From the NCBI GenBank assembly GCA_031772625.1, contig CM062810.1, forward strand, positions 710,633,584-710,697,583: a stretch of DNA of 64,000 nucleotides, given 5' to 3'. Under the pieces are notes generated by a model. The model did not search any database. It was not told the DNA's origin and saw only the letters and a list, made by a program, of their open reading frames with translations. Below, one piece after another: positions 42,766 through 55,800 of the stretch (its first letter is position 1; every line of letters starts with the position of its first letter). This stretch comes from Pinus tabuliformis (taxonomy: Eukaryota > Streptophyta > Pinopsida > Pinales > Pinaceae). The position numbers and the translations under genes are program-made.

Positions 42766-43640
42766 AGAAAGAGTTTCAAATCCAACAGTCTCTTTGCTTT
42801 GTCTTTAGAAGACCTTGGTAAGGGCAGCAAAATCAGGGTTTTAGCAACCAAATGTATATGCAACCCCCTCGAAATTGGAATTCTTGGCAACAACCTTGGC
42901 CTTAATCTCAGTCTCAAACTCAACCTTGGGCTTAAGGAATGCGGAATCCTTATGGAAGATTCTCTTCATATTATCAATATCCTCCATCATATCCAAACTA
43001 TCCTCCCCAACAAATTCCTCAACAAAATTAACAACCCCAACTTCAAAACCAAAACCCTCAACTTTCACTACCATTTCCACAGAGACCAAATCAGTTACCT
43101 GCCCAACCATTACCTAACCCCAACAATAAAAATCCTCAGAATGCCTATATGGTGAAAGGACATCAATTTCCAACTTACATGATCACTCCATTAGATCTCA
43201 ATGATGTCCAATTGAGATCTGGTAGGATATGGGAAAAGAAAAAACCTTCTATGGTTATTCAATAACAAAACAGTTCTGAGGAGGATTCTCTATAGCAAAA
43301 TAAATTTTTTGAAGGAACGTCTCCTCAAAACCAAAACACTAAAAATGAAAAACAGAAAGAACCAATAAACTCAACTCCTATCATAGAGCAACAACCAATA
43401 TCTACTTCTACACCTCCTTTTCCAGAAAGATTACAAGTTGATAGCAGCCTGGTGGAAAAGCATATTATGTTGCCTAATTATGATTTTCTATATGAATTGA
43501 AAAATGTCTGTCTCAAAATTCCTTTGTTACAAGCAATTAAGGAGATTCCAATTCTAGCTAAAACAATAAAAGAGTTGAGCATGAAGAAACCAAGAAGAAA
43601 AACAAAATAAGTAAAAAGAATTCACCTAGCAGGGAAAATA
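42766..43640 (+). pseudogene. Element E gag-protease linker
   Basis: Low-complexity Asn/Gln/Pro-rich sequence in shifting frames, with a PYMVKGHQFPTYMITPLD-like phrase near 43145 and a basic KKPRRKTK segment at about 43590. No domain recognised; corresponds to the proline-rich linker of element B. Confidence 0.45.
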
Positions 43641-44369
43641 GAAAACATAATGATGGGAAAAATTGCCATACAAAAATATGTAGATCCAGGAAGTCTAGTT
43701 GTAAAAACACATACCAATGGAGTTGAAATCCCAAATACACTGATTGACTTAGGAGCAACAATAAACATCATGAGCAAACAAACCATGGAACAACTCAAAC
43801 TTCCCAATCTTCTTTATACATCTACATTACTACAATTGGAAGATAGATCTGTAATCAAACCAGATGGTGTGTTAGAAGATATTTCAGTGTCCTTAGACTC
43901 TTGAGAGTACCCTATTGATTTTATGATCCTAACCCCAAAGAGAAATCTAGGAGGACATCCACTTATATTAGGAAGAGCTTGGCTAGCTACAACTGATGCA
44001 TCCATTAGCTGTAAATCTCGTGATATGTATATCTTTGATGGTAATTCAACTAAGAAATTCACTTTATATCCTCCAGCAAGAACAATCACAGAGATAGATG
44101 ACAAAGAATGGATTGATGATGAAAATGATATTCAGCCTCTCTTTACTCTTTCAACCATTAGTGAAGATAGTAAAATCTTGAATACAATGGAAAATTTTGA
44201 ATCATCTCCAGGATATGAACATGATCAGTTCCAAGAAAAATATAATATTGAATATTTGTCATTTAGGCAGATGTCTCTTTATTCTATGGAAGAATTTGGT
44301 AGCTCTACAGTTGCAATCTTTCGAGGGAAAACATTGAACATCAACAATAACTTGGAAAAATTACAATAG
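43641..44369 (+). pseudogene. Element E aspartic protease (DLGA type)
   Basis: Active site NTLIDLGATINIMS with DLGA at 43746-43757, matching element B. A TGA at 43902-43904 splits the fold; the second half has FMILTPKRNLGGHPLILGRAWLATTDASI. An acidic linker (DDENDIQPLF) follows to a TAG at 44367-44369 before the polymerase. Confidence 0.8.
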
Positions 44370-44429
44370 GAAAAGCTAATCAAAACTTTACAACAACATT
44401 ATTCTGCATATGCATGGGAATACACTGAC

Positions 44430-45010
44430 ATGAAAGGAATTAGTCCTAATACTTTTATACATCACATCTACATTGAGGAAAATTATAAACCTATTAGACA
44501 ACCTCAAAGAAGGAAGAATCCAAATCTTAGGGAAATTGTGAAAGAAGATTTACAAAAATGGTTGAATGTAAATTTATCTACCCAATTTCAGATAGCCAGT
44601 GGGTTTCTCCTCTACTGATTGTGCCTAACAAGAATGGTAAATGGAGGGTATGTATTGATTATCGAGAATTGAATAAAGCTACTCTGAAAGACCATTTTCC
44701 TTTAACCTTTATAGATCAAGTGTTAGATACATTAGCAGGTAAAAAGTACTCCTCATTGTTGGATGGTTTTAGTAGTTACAATCAAATTCAGGTGGCACCT
44801 GAAGATCAAGATAAAACCACATTCACCTACCCATGGGGAACTTATGCCTACCAAGTACTCCCTTTTGGATTATGCAATGCAGCTGCAACATTTCAAAGAG
44901 CAGTACTAGGATTTTTTTCTGATCTAATACATGACTGTGTAGAGGTATATATGGATGACTTTACAGTTTATGGGAATACATTTGAGGAAGCATTAGAAAA
45001 TTTGGAAAAA
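44430..45010 (+). pseudogene. Element E reverse transcriptase, first part
   Basis: Starts MKGISPNTFIHHIYIEENYK. A frame change at about 44560-44610 leads into FIYPISDSQWVSPLLIVPNK, CIDYRELNKATLKDHFPL, LLDGFSSYNQIQVAPEDQ and PWGTYAYQVLPFGLCNAAATFQRAV. The catalytic YMDD at 44948-44959 is intact, unlike YMDE in element B. Element H cuts the domain after LENLEK, at the AAAAA target site; it resumes at 51279. Confidence 0.85.
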
Positions 45011-47147
45011 TGATGTAGGAGCATCAAGGCCAATTTTCATTTTAATGATGTAAATAAAGGGGGTGTGACATTTTTATTATTTTATTAATTAAATATGAGA
45101 TAAATTATAAAAGTGAGGATTTTGTAAATATTCTTTTACTAATTAAAAGGATATGAGAGAAACTAGAATTAGGTAGAAATTTTAGGAAGTAGAAATGCTA
45201 TGTATGGGACTTAGTTGAGTCCACACCTAAAATCTATTTAAATTAGATTTAGTTGCAAAACTTTAGGGATAAATCTAGATTTTAGGGGTGTTGAGTTATT
45301 TAAGGAGATTTGAGTCTAAATTGGTTTAATTAATTTGTATAAATTATCAAGCCTCAAAGGCGTTGAGCGGGGTGAGATTGTGAGTGAGTGTAAGTAGAGA
45401 GTGTGAGGTTTTCAGCTTTGAAGCCTTCGGGCAGTTTATAGAGGGCCAATTGTTGAATATCTGGCCATGCACAAAGGGTTTTGAAATTGATTGCATTTGT
45501 TTATACAATGAGGAATTTGTTCTGGAATTTTGTTTGTGTTTTTGGTCGAATTGGTAGAAGGAGGTTAGAGTTCTTAAATTCAGTCATATGATAAGATTTG
45601 TAGACAAGCTCTGCACATAAGTTAAGAATTGATATTAATGATGAATCTGAATGCTTTTATGTCGATTTGTAGTAAGGGCGCACTGTGAAATTGTGTTTAT
45701 AGAACTGAACGAAATTACCTTGAAGGAAAGCTGTTAATTGAAAATCAAATGCAGAATTAAATGAAGCATGGCGTAGAGTTCTGTTTTGATGTTAAACACA
45801 GAGTTCTGTCAATCGTAACAGATTTTTAATGACCAGTCATTTTTTCCATTTGTAAAACAAACTATGATTGATTGAGATGAGGTGTGAAGAATTTGTGATT
45901 GAAATTAATTTGCAGTGAATTTGGAAGGCGATCTGTCATCTGAATGGGCAGAGGGATTTTATTTTATGTCAGCAAGGCTCGATCTCATGGCTAATTCCAG
46001 AGATATGATAAGTCAGAAAACACTCAGGTATTTGGTTTCTGCGTGGACTTTTTCTAAAATTTCTCTTGCAAGTGGATTGGTAAATCCTTACGAATCAAAT
46101 GAACGTTGTACAAATTGTTGATTTAAATCCTGCTTGCGCAATGATTGTTCCAATTGAGTCTACAAGTTTTATCTATTGGCATATGCTATCATTATAATAT
46201 TCCGGAATGAATGCATAAGTGTTAATTGAACGCTGTTGGTGGTGGCTCAAGTGTAAAAGGGCGTAGGTTTATACACTGTGTAAATTCAGAAATAAATGAC
46301 ATGCGTTCTTAGAAACAGGGGAGCGCAATAACAAGATAGCAAATTGCTGTATTGGTAGTTCGATTGATGGCTAAGTACATAGCCCAATCGATTTGTTGAG
46401 ATGTAGAACCAGAATTGAATCTAGTAATTGAGAATCGACTTAATAATTGTATGAGGGATGCTTTAAAAGAAATCTGAACGTATGAATGGTGTGTCAGATA
46501 TATTACAAACTGTAGTGTATGGGTATGTACAACGTTGAAATCTGAGAGAGAGTGTTTCAAATTGTTAGGCAATGCTTGATTGATATTGATTTATTTATTA
46601 GCATTCGACTTTGAAGAGAAATTTCGGTTGGTTGCCATATCAAAAAATTATTTGTAGAAGTGGGTGAACAAAGTTGAACGCAAGGTGATAGAGGAATTCA
46701 ATGTATGGCAGCTGTGTGAACATTTTCTGATGGATGGAACTTTGAATAAGGTGAGGCGCAGTGAATTGAAGATCAGTTGCAATGATGTAGCGGGCACAGT
46801 AAAGATTGAAGAAAGCGCTGGCAATCGATACATATGTTGAGTTTAATGAATGCGTTGGAAAAATCGAGCTACAGTGATGAGAAGTGCGCAGTAAGGAGTT
46901 GAAGAGCAGAATCATGGAAAGGGTAAGCCTGAACAAAGGTAAGTTAAGTTGCCAGGTTCGAGTTTTTAAAATCTGGTTTGAATTTTATGTTTTGATGAGT
47001 TTCAATTCAAGGAGAAACTTTTGTATGAAAATGGTTGGTTCTGGTTGTGAAACTTATGATAGCTTTTGATTGGGGAAAAAGCTGAGATGAATTCTTATAT
47101 GCATGGTTACTGAAGATCCTGGGTATTGCAGGCCCTAGCCTGCGTCA
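45011..47147 (+). repeat. Element H 5' LTR
   Basis: TGATGTAGGAGC...CTGCGTCA, 2137 bp. Has a 47-bp segment near 45195-45240 that is absent from the other copy. Confidence 0.9.
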
Positions 47148-47150
47148 TTT

Positions 47151-47162
47151 TGGTATCAGAGC
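47151..47162 (+). promoter_or_regulatory. Element H primer-binding site (tRNA-iMet)
   Basis: TGGTATCAGAGC, three bases after the LTR. Confidence 0.95.
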
Positions 47163-47742
47163 TGGAATGATCTATTGAAGATGTTTGTTTTTTTGAATGA
47201 GTACAGTTGAGAACTGAAGTATGAAAAGGCGCAATATGAATTGCGTCCATTCGGTTGATATGTATTGGTAAGTTAATGTGTGGCTGCTTACGGTTGACAT
47301 TCGATTTTCCATAAGGTTGGTTAATTAAACAATGTCCAGTTTGATTAAAGGGAAGAGCGCGCATATATATTATGATAAGAGTCTGGTCTGATTACAAAGT
47401 TGGAAACCAATGAAATTTCATTAAAGTCTTTCATAAGATCTTTGAAAAGTTTGTTACTGAGGAGTAACTTTGGATAGTGAGAGTATGATTTGGTTGTAAT
47501 TTGGGTTTTTGGTTTATGAACCATATGTTAAGGAGGAGCTTCCGCAATTGATAATAATAGTGTATGTAATTGTCCAGAATTGAAGTTTTATTTGGGCAAA
47601 ATTTTTGAGATGCATTTTATATATGCTAAGGTGTTGTTTGCAGCAATTTGCAACAAGAGGTTGTCAGAGATTGGTTCGAAAACAAACAGAAGCCAAGAGC
47701 AGGAGTTGAACTTGTGGGAAGGATTGCTGAGAAGTGGATTAA

Positions 47743-49167
47743 ATGAAGTCCATACGTGAACAGATGCAGTTCACAAAGGAGGGGAAGATGACTGTTGATA
47801 GTCATTTTCAGAAATCTGATGAAGAGTACGAGTGGGAGAAGGCCGAAATAGCAATTCAGCTTGAATTGTTAATGGAGCTGTTGCAGGAAAATGTGAGAAA
47901 CCAGACACATGGTTGGACCATGAGAAAGAAGGTAAAGTGGCAGAAGTTGCACGCAAGAAGAGAAAAGCAGGTAAACATACAGTTGATGGAGGAGCTGAGG
48001 AAGCTCAAGCAGATGTTGAGTTGCAAAGAACTCAGAGAGGCTGAGTTGAAAATGGATGTTTCCATTTGTGGCCCGGAACATGGCAAAATTCTGGGTGAAG
48101 AGATCAATGAGGAAGATCTCATGAACTATTGGGATAGTTCAGAAGCATCTGAAGAGGTAATGATGAGAGAAACAGGTAAGGCTATGAAGCCTTATAATTT
48201 TTCTCACAATTCATGTATGTTTGTAGGATGTGTGATAGATGGTGAGCAATCTGATGGAACTGTCACAAAGGACAATGAAGTTCTTGAGGTAAACTCTGGT
48301 AGAGGATTCCTTTCAGAGAAGGAATGTGATGATTGGTCAACAGCAAATGAAGGTATGGAAAGTTGTGTAAAATTTTCGAGTTCTACTCCAGTTGAGATTG
48401 TTCAGTTGTATCGGAAGTTAGATCTTCAGAAGAGAGAGTTGGAAAAGCAGAGGATCTATGTTCAGGGAAAGTTGCTGAAAGACACATAACGGGGAAAGAT
48501 TTTGCAAAAAGATGATGTGGAAGAGGGACTAACTGATAGTCTCACAGAGGAATTGAATCAGCATACTGATGTGCTGATGGATGAGGGAATTTCAGAGCAG
48601 CATACTGAAATGTTGCCAGCAACAGCAGAAGAGGCACTAAAGCCTTATGTTGTTTATTCTAACAATTGTTTTGTGAATGCAGGTATTGGTACTGAAGAAC
48701 ATTTGACTCAGTTGAGTAGTCAAATGAAGGGAGAAGAAGTTCTCTGTTCCAGAAGACAAGAGGGTGAGGATGATCGGGTGGTAGTCAGAACAGAAACAAG
48801 CATAGAAGCAAGAAGTCAACAAGTGACAATATAGATAAAGAGAGTAAAAACTGAGCAAGCCGTCCTAGCTCAGCAGACAGCAAGAAATCAACAGCCGGGA
48901 GATTTATTGGACCAAGAAATTGAAAGCATCAGAAGACTGATGATGAAAGTATCTCGGAAGAGGCCAGCAGCAGTGAAACAAAGAAGCAACAACAAAAGAA
49001 AGACGACAGGAGATTGTCAAAGCATAGCGAGTGGGGTGATGCAACATAAAGTGTGGAAACCTGGAGAAGAACAAAAAACAAAAGCAGCGACAAGTGGAAA
49101 GTTGCAGTACAAGATATGGGATCCAGGCATACACAGATCCGAACACATGATCAGGCGATCATGTTAA
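47743..49167 (+). pseudogene. Single long ORF of element H, unknown protein
   Basis: One frame of about 475 codons with only two internal stops, TAA at 48487-48489 and TAG at 48832-48834, so it was coding until recently. I do not recognise it. It is Lys/Glu-rich with coiled-coil-like stretches (QLELLMELLQENV, QLMEELRKLKQML, LYRKLDLQKRELEKQ). A motif recurs: KPYNFSHNSCMFVGC and KPYVVYSNNCFVNAG. Near the end QHKVWKPG and QYKIWDPG form another pair. No CCHC knuckle. It could be a diverged gag or a captured gene. A mini-intron (GTAAGG at about 48176 to TTTGTAG at about 48226) is possible. Confidence 0.6.
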
Positions 49168-49185
49168 ATTTCAACCTTTGGAGTC

Positions 49186-51273
49186 TGATGCAGGAGCATC
49201 AAGGCCAATTTTCATTTTAATTATGTAAATAAAGGGGGTGTGACATTTTTATTATTTTATTAATTAAATAGGAGATAAATTATAAAAGTGAGGATTTTGT
49301 AAATATTCTTTTACAAAGGATATGAGAGAAAATAGAATTAGGTAGAAATTTTAGGAAGTACTATTTAAATTAGATTTAGTTGCAAAACTTTAGGGATAAA
49401 TCTAGATTTTAGGGGTGTTGAGTTATTTAAGGAGATTTGAGTCTAAATTGGTTTAATTAATTGTATAAATTATCAAGCCTCAAAGGCGTTGAGGGGGGTG
49501 AGATTGTGAGTGAGTGTGAGTAGAGAGTGTGAGGTTTTCTGCTTTGAAGCCTTTGGGTAGTTTATAGAGGGCCAATTGTTGAATATCTGGCCATGCACAA
49601 AGGGTTTTGAAATTGATTGCATTTGTTTATACAATGAGGAATTTGTTCTGGAATTTTGTGTGTGTTTTTGGTCGAATTGGTAGAAGGAGGTTAGAGTTCT
49701 TAAATTCAGTCATATGATAAGCTTTGTAGACAAGCTCTGCACATAAGTTAAGAATCGATATTAATGATGAATCTGAATGCTTTTATGTCGATTTGTAGTA
49801 AGGGCGCACTGTGAAATTGTGTTTATAGAATTGAACGAAATTACCTTGAAGGAAAGCTATTAATTGAAAATCAAATGCAGAATTAAATGAAGCATGGCGC
49901 AGAGTTCTGTTTTGATGTTAAACACAGAGTTCCGTCAATTGTAACAGATTTTTAATGACCGGAAATTCTGTCCATTTGTAAACCAAACTATGATTGATTG
50001 AGATGCGGTGTGAAGAATTTGTGATTGAAATTAATTTGCAGTGAATTTGGAAGGTGATCTGTAATCTGAATGGGTAGAGGGATTTTATTTTATGTCAGCA
50101 AGGCTTGATCTCATGGCTAATTCCAGAGATATGATAAGTCGGAAAACACTCAGGTATTTGGTTTCTGCGTGGACTTTTTCTAAAATTTCTCTTGCAAGTG
50201 GATTGGTAAATCCTTACGAATCAAATGAACATTGTACAAATTGTTGATTTAAATCCTGCTTGCGCAATGATTGTTCCAATTGAGTCTACAAGTTTTATCT
50301 ATTGGCGTATGCTGTCATTAGAATATTCCGGAATGAATGCATAAGTGTTAATTGAACGCTGTTGGTGGTGGCTCAAGTGTAAAAGGGCATAGGTTTATAC
50401 ACTGTGTAAATTCAGAAATAAATGACATGCGTTCTTAGAAACAGGGGAGCGCAATAACAAGATAGAAAATTGTTGTATTGGTAGTTCGATTGATGGCTAA
50501 GTACATAGCCCAATCGATCTGTTGAGATGTAGAACCAGAATTGAATCTGGTAATTGAGAATCGACTTAATAATTGTATGAGGGATGCTTTAAAAGAAATC
50601 TGAACGTATGAATGGTGTGTCAGATATATTACAAACTATAGTGTATGGGTATGTACAGCGTTGAAATCTGAGAGAGAGTGTTTCAAATTGTTAGGCAATG
50701 CTTGATTGATATTGATTTATTTATTAACATTCGACTTTGAAGAGAAATTTCGGTTGGTTTCCATATCAGAAAACTATTTGCAGAAGTGCGTGAACAAAGT
50801 TGAACGCAAGGTGATAGAGGAATTCAATGTATGGCAGCTATGTGAACATTTTCTGATGGATGGAACTTTGAATAAGGTGAGGCGCAGTGAATTGAATATC
50901 AGTTGCAATGATGTAGCGGGCACAGTAAAGATTGAAGAAAGCGCTGGCAATCGATACATATGTTGAGTTTAACGAATGCGTTGGCAAAATCAAGCTACAG
51001 TGATGAGAAGTGTGCATTAAGGAGTTGAAGAGCAGAACCATGGAAAGGGTAAGCTTGAACAGAGGTAAGTTAAGTTGCCAGGTTCGAGTTTTTAAAATCT
51101 GGTTTGAATTTTATGTTTTTATAAGTTTCAATTCAAGGAAAAACTTTTGTATGAAAATGGTTGGTTCTGGTCGTGAACCTTATGATAGCTTTTGATTGGG
51201 GAAAAAGTTGAGATGCATTCTTATATGCATGGTTACTGAAGATCCTGGGTATTGTAGGCCCTAGCTTGCGTAA
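49186..51273 (+). repeat. Element H 3' LTR
   Basis: TGATGCAGGAGC...TTGCGTAA, 2088 bp, terminal CA changed to AA. Preceded by a weak purine tract. Confidence 0.9.
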
Positions 51274-51278
51274 AAAAA

Positions 51279-51553
51279 GCTCTTAAAAGATGTAAGGAAG
51301 AAAACCTTTCACTAAGCCATGAAAAATGTTTTATGAGGTTTACAAAAGGGATTGTTTTAGGACATCACATTTAAGGAGATGGAATTAAGGTTGATAAATC
51401 TAAAGTTGAAGTCATCTCTAAATTTTCAATTCCAATTTTTCAAAAGGATGTTAGAAGTTTTCTAAGATTCACAGGATATTATAGAAGGTTTATAGAAAAT
51501 TTCACTAAACTAGCATCACCACTCTTCAAATTGCTCACCAAGGATTGCAAATT
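51279..51553 (+). pseudogene. Element E reverse transcriptase, second part
   Basis: Thumb and connection: ALKRCKEENLSLSHEKC, IVLGHHI, a TAA at about 51377, then GDGIKVDKSKVEVISKFS and DVRSFLRFTGYYRRFIENFT. It continues in frame from 45010 once element H is removed. Ends at LLTKDCKFKR, where insertion I begins. Confidence 0.85.
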
Positions 51554-53046
51554 CAAAAGGGATCCCGATTGCGAGTGATCCGAATTGGATCCTGAAAAAT
51601 AATCAAAGTACCATGACTGTATCAGATCGGGCCAAACTTCGAATTCAAGAGCACAGAGCGATCAAAAAAACCTCTGAATAGTGGCAGTTTGCAGCTAGCG
51701 TGGAACGACGAGGACCTCGGTCAAAGCGCGCTGCCCGAGGCCCATGGAGACTACGCAGGAGGTGAAACCAGCACCTGGGAAGCCCGGATCGGGAAAAGGA
51801 GGCAATTCCTGATGTGCGTTTAGCGCTAATCGCACATCGCTGGGAAAATCCCCTCGAAATGGAAAGGCCCCGAAGCGCTCTGTCGCATGGAAGCCAGGAA
51901 AACCGTGGGGAAAAGCTCAAAAGGCTAAAGGCGGGACCCACGCTCCAAAAATCGGCAGTATATATTGGTGCACCCTTGGGCGGTAAGTGGATTTGGCTGA
52001 AACCTAGCAATTCCTTTCAACGCCTGACGCGTGGTAGGCAGAGGAGAGAGAAAATAACCGCTCATTGCATGCTAACGGTCGAGCAAGTCAACTGCACGAA
52101 ATGAGCGAATGACGTTGGATTTGGGGGCTCCAGATCTAACAGCTGAGAATGTGCCTGATGAAAGAACCAAATTTGACAGGGGATTAAGCTGAGATCTACA
52201 AGGATTTGAGGTCCGATGTGACCAATAAGGTGGTGGATGAGTCATTTCCCAACGTAACTGAAGAACCGAACTGACGAGGAAGAGCTGGCATTGTTTGGAG
52301 AGGACAAGTGGCCACTCCCTGTGAGCCGATGACCATGATGCAGAGACAGGGAATTTCGAGCGAACATCAGCAGGCGATCCGATGGAGGTGGAAGGGGAAT
52401 TGAGCAGTCATAAGATCAATTAGATTTAAAGCCATGAACGGAGAACAAAAAAGGACACGGAGAGAGGACACCGAGAGGAAAAACCAAAGAGAAGAAGACA
52501 AAGACAGAGAAAAGAAAAGACAGTGAAGCAAAAACCAGAAAGACAAATGGCCAAGCTGACCACAGGCAACGTCGAGCACCAGAGAGCTTGAGAGGTTCAA
52601 GCCATCCCTGAGAGGATCTGTCGAGAACTGAGAACCACATTGGGCTCCTCCCATTAAAGACCAGAAAGGTTAAGAGCTGGTAAGGAAAAGAGTTTGTGCA
52701 CTTTAGTGGCTTGGGGAATCCATGAACCACCTTGCCAAGAAATTCTGTTTCAGGAAACTTAGATTGAGCTCCTCATTGTAATTCTCTGCTTTATAGACAC
52801 AATAAAAGAAGGCCACCAATGAAAGTTGAACCGGAGAAGTAGACCTGGAGGATAGGGTGAACTCCTTATTAATTATTGTGTTCTTGTATTTTCTTACTGT
52901 GTTTCTCTGTTGTTTTCCGTTTTCCAGTGTCTGTATATTTTGCAATCTGATCGATCCATTGCCTAAAATAACATAGACACACACCATCACATGAGTCTAT
53001 AATACCTTCATTCATTAATTAACTAACTAAGGTCATTCAAGGGTGA
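51554..53046. mobile_element. Insertion I: 1.5 kb LTR-like insertion in element E pol
   Basis: Interrupts pol between CKFKR and the DFQ start of RNase H. No coding domain. It has promoter-like features (TATATATTGG near 51958, AATAAAAG near 52800) and a 28-nt palindrome, so a solo LTR is likely. The flanks share ATTCAA and AAGGG, but ends and target duplication could not be fixed. Confidence 0.5.
51811..51838. repeat. 28-nt near-perfect palindrome
   Basis: Arms GATGTGCG and CGCACATC around T-TTAGCGCTAA-T; only the two T positions facing each other mismatch. The inner decamer is itself a palindrome and also occurs in the element G LTR (37736-37745). Confidence 0.85.
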
Positions 53047-53490
53047 TTTTCAAATCATCCAGTTGGCATTTGAGACCTTGAAAGTAAAAATTTCTGAGGC
53101 ACCCATCTTAAGAGGTCCAAATTGGAAACTACCTTTTCATATTTCAACAGATGCTTCAGATACAACTCCGGGAGCTGTATTAGGACAAAAATATTTGATC
53201 CCTTATGCCATCTACTACACAAGCAAGTATTTGAGTCCCACTAAGTTAAATTACACTGTAACTGGAAAGGAATTCTTAGTTTTTGTTCATGCTATCAACA
53301 AGTTCAGACATTATATAACAAGCTATGAAACCTTTGTTCATACATATCATTCTGCAATTAGATAGTTAATGAATAGATAGATTACTAATGGAAGAGTTAC
53401 AAGATGGTTATTACTCCTACAAGAGTTCAACATCATTGTTTTAGATAGACCTAGAAAACAAAATACAGTTGCTGATTTCTTGTCTAGAAT
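53047..53490 (+). pseudogene. Element E RNase H
   Basis: Ty3-type RNase H with the first acidic motif kept (FHISTDASDTTPGAVLGQ) and the TGKEFLVFVHAINKFRHY helix. The usual TDH reads TYHSAIR. TAGs at 53363 and 53378 break it. The tail VADFLSRIQ leads into integrase. This is the only RNase H of element E. Confidence 0.8.
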
Positions 53491-54900
53491 TCAAAATATC
53501 AAAGATAACACTCCAGTTGAAGATAAATTTCCTGATGAATATATTTTTGCAGTAACTACTCAAACTCCTTGGTTTGTAGATATTGCTAATTACTTAGTCG
53601 CAGGAAAATTACTTTCACATCTGTTTCCTAAGGAGAAAATAAAAATCATTCAAACAAGTGCAAATTACTCATGGATTACTAATGAATTGTATAAAACAGG
53701 TCCAGATCTCATGATAAGAAGATGTGTTCGAGAAGATGAAATGCTTGAAATTCTTAAGGCATGCCATGATGAACCTTGTGGTGGACACTTTGCTGACAAA
53801 AGGACAGCCTATAAAATCCTTCATTTAGGATATTATTGGCCCTCCATCTTTAGAGATGCCAAAGAGTATGTCAAAAGGTGTGATAGCTGTCAAAGGATAG
53901 GGAAACCTGCTCCCTCAGATGAAATGCCACTACAAACTTAGGTACTCATTGAACCTTTTGAAAAATGGGCCTTGGATTTTGTTGGACCAATTAATCCTCC
54001 ATCTAAAGAAAAGAATTATATTTTTCTATGCACTGATTATGTCACTAAATGGGTAGAAGCTAAAGCATTACCTTTTGCTAATGAGAAATTAGTAGTTAAT
54101 TTTCTTTCTAAGGACATCTTCACTCGTTTCGGTGTTCCAAGAGAAATAGTGACAGATCAAGAATCTCAATTTACATCTAAAATGGTGGAAATACTTGTAG
54201 AAGAATACAAGATAAAACATAGGAATTCTACTCCTTACCATCCACAAGCAAACGATCAAGTTGAATCTACCAATAAGGTGATATAAGGAATTCTCACTAA
54301 GACTGTACATCTACACAGAAGAGATTGGGCAGAAAGGCTTCCTGAAGCCTTATGGCCTACAGAACTACATGGAGGAACATAACAAGACATACTACCTATG
54401 AGCTTGTTTATGGGAAACAAGTCTTGTTCCCTATAGAGTTCTAAATCAGAACCTTCAAGATGGTAGTCTAATTGGGATTGGATTTATCAGAAGCACAGAA
54501 ACATAGATTGGAGCAACTCAATGAGCTTGACGAAATTAGGCAAGATGCAGTTCAAAGAACCAGTTTAGTCCAACAGCAAAGGGCCAAATGGCATGATAAG
54601 TATGTCAAGGAGAAAAAGTTTCAAGCTGAAGATTGGGCACTTTTGTTCGATTCAAAATTCAAAGATTTTCAAGGGAAGTTTCAGACTCATTGGCTTGGGC
54701 CATATGAGATTAAATAAGTCTTTAACAATGGAGCAGTGAGAATAAGGACAATAGATGAGAGAAAGGTACCTCTTCTTGTAAATGGTCATTGGTTAAAGAT
54801 ATATCATAAGCCAATTTCAAGGGAGGATTTTGTCAGAATTTTCCAAGATAACACTGAGATGAAGTTGGTGAAGAAGAATTCTTCTTCTCCACTAACTTAG
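53491..54900 (+). pseudogene. Element E integrase
   Basis: The zinc region is complete (CHDEPCGGHFADKRTAYK, CDSCQRIGKP, 53760-53910). A TAG at 53939 precedes the core, with the first Asp in KWALDFVGPIN, the second in VTDQESQF and the Glu in NDQVESTNKVI; a TAA follows at 54284. After frame changes the C-terminal part (LLFDSKFKDFQGKF, HWLGPYEIK) and RTIDERKVPLLVNGHWLK run to the TAG at 54898-54900. No chromodomain. Confidence 0.85.
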
Positions 54901-54905
54901 TTTTC

Positions 54906-55800
<895 letters not shown>

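Larger units (their letters stand above)
45011..51273 (+). mobile_element. Element H: non-autonomous LTR element inserted in the reverse transcriptase of E
   Basis: Two LTRs of about 2.1 kb (45011-47147, 49186-51273) flank a 2.0 kb interior with a tRNA-iMet primer site and one long reading frame, but no gag, protease, polymerase or integrase motif. Target duplication is AAAAA (45006-45010 and 51274-51278); on removal the polymerase frame of E closes. LTR divergence looks lower than that of E, fitting its nested position. LARD- or TR-GAG-like. Confidence 0.9.

Noticed and set aside
45915-46936. Small ORFs in the LTRs of element H, repeated at 50706-51195
   Set aside because: Repeated only because both lie in LTR copies; frames are not conserved between copies.
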